DNA from: Enterobacter sp. ENT03
GTDB taxonomy: Bacteria > Pseudomonadota > Gammaproteobacteria > Enterobacterales > Enterobacteriaceae
Length of the DNA stretch: 64,000 nucleotides
Assembly: GCF_019218745.1 (NCBI RefSeq)
Contig: NZ_JAHUXA010000008.1
Span: 62,001-126,000 of the forward strand
Reading direction: 5' to 3'
The position numbers and the translations under genes are program-made. Of the stretch, positions 61,402-64,000 are shown in pieces; positions within the stretch are counted from its first letter, which is position 1; each line of letters begins with the position of its first letter. The notes under the pieces were generated by a model. That model made no database searches, had not been told where the DNA came from, and was given only the letters and a program-made list of their open reading frames with translations.

Positions 61402-64000
61402 CAGGCGAACTTACGTTTTTCGCCGTCACCGGCGATGTTGCTGACACAGCGTCCGCAGATATCTGCGTGTTCCGCCACCTTGCCGACGTCGGTCGTGTAA
61501 TGCCAGCAGCGCGGGCATTTTTCGCCTTCGGCTTTGCTGAGCGACACTTTCAGTCCCTTGAGCAGTTCGCTCTGTTGGGCGTCGTCGGACGCGGTAGCAT
61601 AATCGGCAACCGCGGCCCCGGAGGTCAACAGGACAAATCGCAATTCATCACCCAGCGCCGTCAGTTTAGCCGCCAGTTCAGGTTCTGCGTACAGCGTGAC
61701 TGCCGCTTCCAGTGAACCGCCCACTTTCTTATCAGCACGCGCCTGCTCGATCACTTTGTTCACTTCGCCGCGCACTTTCAGCAGATCGCTCCAGAAAGCG
61801 TCGTTCATGGCGTCGGTTTCTGTCAGACCAAACAGGCCCTGATACCATTCGCCGGTAAAGACGTATTTCTCGCGATCGCCTGGCAGATAACCCCAGATTT
61901 CATCGGCGGTGAAGGACATGATCGGTGCCATCCAGCGCACCAGCGCTTCGGCAATATGATACAGCGCGGTCTGGCAGCTGCGACGGGCCACGCTGTCGGC
62001 TTTCGCGGTGTACTGGCGATCTTTGATGATGTCGAGGTAGAACGAGCCCATTTCGACGGAGCAGAAGCGCATCAGGCGCTGTACCACTTCGTGGAAGTCG
62101 TATGACTCATAGGCCTTCAGGATGTCGTCCTGTGCCGCCTGAGCGCAACCTACCGCCCAGCGATCCAGCACTACCATCTCTTCCGGTTTCACCATGTCGG
62201 TTGCCGGATTAAACCCGTTCAGGTTCGCCAGCAAGAAACGCGCGGTGTTACGAATACGACGATAGCTGTCGGCAGCACGTTTGAGGATCTCATCAGACAC
62301 CGCCATTTCGCCGGTGTAGTCAGTAGATGCCACCCACAGACGCAGAATATCCGCGCCGAGTTTGTTCATCACATCCTGCGGGCTAACCGTGTTGCCGATA
62401 GATTTCGACATCTTACGGCCCTGACCATCGACGGTGAAACCGTGGGTCAGCACCTGGCGATACGGCGCTTTGCCTTTCATGGCGGTGGAGATCATCAGGG
62501 AGGACATGAACCAGCCGCGATGCTGGTCAGAACCTTCCAGATACATATCCGCCGCATGACCGGCGAACTCCGGACGCACATCCACCACGGAGGAATGGGT
62601 GGAGCCGGAATCGAACCACACGTCCAGCGTATCCGGCACTTTTACGTAATTGTCAGCGTCATCGCCCATGATCTCTTTCGCATCGAGATCCCACCAGGCC
62701 TGAATACCGTCAACTTCCACGCGTTTCGCTACTTCTTCCATCAGTTCGAGGGTGCGCGGGTGCAACTCTTCGGTGTCTTTATGCACGAACAGCGACATCG
62801 GCACGCCCCAGGTACGCTGGCGGGAGATACACCAGTCAGGACGGTTTGCGACCATGGATTCGATACGCGCCTGGCCCCAGTCCGGGATCCACTGCACGCC
62901 TTTGATCTCAGACAGCGACTGCGTGCGCAGACCTTTTTGATCCATGCTGATGAACCACTGCGGGGTGGCACGGAAGATGATCGGCGTTTTGTGACGCCAG
63001 CAGCACGGATAGCTGTGCTGCATTTTTTCGACGTGCAGCAGCGCGCCTTTTTCACGCAGCAGCTCAACGATGGTGTCGTTGGCTTTGAAAACGTTCAGGC
63101 CGTCCAGCGTCGGGAAGGTGCCCGCCAGATAGGTGCCGTCCGGGCCAACCGGGTTAGCGATTTCCAGACCGTATTTCTGGCTGATGGTGTAGTCGTCAGG
63201 ACCGTGACCACCGGCGGTATGTACTGCACCGGTACCCGCGTCGAGGGTAACGTGATCGCCAAGAATGGCCGGCACGTCAAAGCCCATAAACGGATGCGCA
63301 AAACGCATCAGTTCCAGCTCTGCACCGTTAACGGTGCCCAGTACGCTGTAGTCGGTGACGCCGATGCGTTTCATTACGCTGTCGACCAGATCTTTGGCGA
63401 GGATCAGCGCCTGGCCGTCAATCTGCACCAGCGCATAATCGAATTCCGGCGACAGGGAGATGGCACGGTTAGCAGGCAGCGTCCACGGCGTGGTGGTCCA
63501 GATGACCAGCGAGATCGGGCCAGTGACGCCCGGCAGGCCAAATTTAGCCTTTACCACGTCCTGATCGACAGCCTGGAAGGCTACGTCAATAGACGGAGAG
63601 GTTTTGTCGTAATACTCCACTTCCGCTTCAGCCAGCGCAGAGCGGCAGTCAACGCACCAGTGTACCGGCTTCGCGCCTTTCAGCAGGTGACCGTTGCCGA
63701 TGATTTTACCCAGCGCACGGATGATGTTGGCTTCGGTTTTGAAGTCCATGGTCAGGTACGGATGCGACCAGTCGCCCAGCACGCCCAGACGGATAAAGTC
63801 TTCGCGCTGACCATTCACTTGACTTGCAGCGTACTCGCGGCATTTGGCGCGGAATTCTGCGGCGGTGAACTTCTCGCCCGGCTTACCGAATTCCTGCTCG
63901 ACTTTTAGCTCGATCGGCAGACCGTGGCAGTCCCAGCCCGGCACGTACGGCGAGTCAAAGCCCGTGAGTCCTTTGGACTTCACGATAATGTCTTTCAGAA
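61401..64000 (-). CDS. ileS: Isoleucyl-tRNA synthetase, C-terminal 865 residues
   Basis: The gene continues past the right edge; about 73 N-terminal residues are missing compared with E. coli IleS (938). Visible are the CP1 editing domain, the KMSKS loop ([18 protein letters not shown]), the anticodon-binding region and the C-terminal zinc finger (CPRCWHY... CGRC). The editing-site strand reads [12 protein letters not shown]. coli has HTAPGHGPDDY, so one conserved proline is glycine while the editing aspartates remain. Its stop overlaps lspA. Confidence 0.97.
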   Translation of the reverse strand, partial: LKDIIVKSKGLTGFDSPYVPGWDCHGLPIELKVEQEFGKPGEKFTAAEFRAKCREYAASQVNGQREDFIRLGVLGDWSHPYLTMDFKTEANIIRALGKIIGNGHLLKGAKPVHWCVDCRSALAEAEVEYYDKTSPSIDVAFQAVDQDVVKAKFGLPGVTGPISLVIWTTTPWTLPANRAISLSPEFDYALVQIDGQALILAKDLVDSVMKRIGVTDYSVLGTVNGAELELMRFAHPFMGFDVPAILGDHVTLDAGTGAVHTAGGHGPDDYTISQKYGLEIANPVGPDGTYLAGTFPTLDGLNVFKANDTIVELLREKGALLHVEKMQHSYPCCWRHKTPIIFRATPQWFISMDQKGLRTQSLSEIKGVQWIPDWGQARIESMVANRPDWCISRQRTWGVPMSLFVHKDTEELHPRTLELMEEVAKRVEVDGIQAWWDLDAKEIMGDDADNYVKVPDTLDVWFDSGSTHSSVVDVRPEFAGHAADMYLEGSDQHRGWFMSSLMISTAMKGKAPYRQVLTHGFTVDGQGRKMSKSIGNTVSPQDVMNKLGADILRLWVASTDYTGEMAVSDEILKRAADSYRRIRNTARFLLANLNGFNPATDMVKPEEMVVLDRWAVGCAQAAQDDILKAYESYDFHEVVQRLMRFCSVEMGSFYLDIIKDRQYTAKADSVARRSCQTALYHIAEALVRWMAPIMSFTADEIWGYLPGDREKYVFTGEWYQGLFGLTETDAMNDAFWSDLLKVRGEVNKVIEQARADKKVGGSLEAAVTLYAEPELAAKLTALGDELRFVLLTSGAAVADYATASDDAQQSELLKGLKVSLSKAEGEKCPRCWHYTTDVGKVAEHADICGRCVSNIAGDGEKRKFA

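Noticed and set aside
62442-63908. 488-codon frame antisense to ileS
   Set aside because: Antisense shadow of a highly conserved gene, with shadow-type composition.

Overview
The window is chromosomal DNA of an Enterobacteriaceae species close to Enterobacter, Citrobacter or Klebsiella. Most proteins look near-identical in length and sequence to their Escherichia coli K-12 counterparts (TktA, SpeA, SpeB, MetK, GalP, GshB, LptD, SurA, CarAB, IspH, IleS). E. coli-style control sites, an ERIC element and REP units are also present. I cannot name the species. I saw no tRNA, rRNA, transposase, integrase or CRISPR array.

Layout. Bases 1-30,363 follow the E. coli 66-minute order: yggP'-cmtA-cmtB-tktA-loiP-speB-speA-yqgB-metK-[fimbrial cluster]-galP-sprT-endA-rsmE-gshB-yqgE-ruvX-[IclR regulator + FAD oxidoreductase]-yggR-yggS-yggT-yggU-rdgB-hemW. 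Bases 30,424-64,000 follow the E. coli 0.5-1.2-minute order in inverted orientation: djlA-lptD-surA-pdxA-rsmA-apaG-apaH-folA-kefC-kefF-[small lipoprotein]-carB-carA-dapB-[alpha-mannoside/PTS island]-ispH-fkpB-lspA-ileS'. The join between hemW and djlA is only 60 bp long and contains a dispersed palindromic repeat. The two breakpoints lie at roughly equal distances on either side of oriC on the E. coli map, so it looks like an origin-symmetric inversion.

Three accessory blocks sit inside this conserved backbone. (1) 11,079-17,097 is a five-gene alpha-type (CFA/I, CS1-like) chaperone-usher fimbrial operon with an AT-rich leader: chaperone, major pilin, usher, tip adhesin, second chaperone. (2) 23,034-26,058 is a divergent IclR-type regulator and a large FAD-dependent oxidoreductase. 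(3) About 47,541-58,090 replaces rihC between dapB and ispH. It holds a LacI-family regulator, a fused and internally deleted fructose-type PTS protein, a GH38 alpha-mannosidase, a two-domain mannose-6-phosphate isomerase, a complete mannose-family PTS (IIA, IIB, IIC, IID), and two convergent cupin-type glucose-6-phosphate isomerase-like genes.

In the third block the same 14-bp palindrome GTTAATCGATTAAC lies before the PTS operon and before the distant cupin operon, each time with a CRP-like site upstream. This suggests one small regulon: PTS uptake and phosphorylation of a mannosyl sugar, cleavage by GH38, and isomerisation of mannose-6-P and possibly glucose-6-P into fructose-6-P. The combination, the truncated IIA-IIC fusion, and an altered active-site motif in the mannosidase make this the most interesting region of the window.
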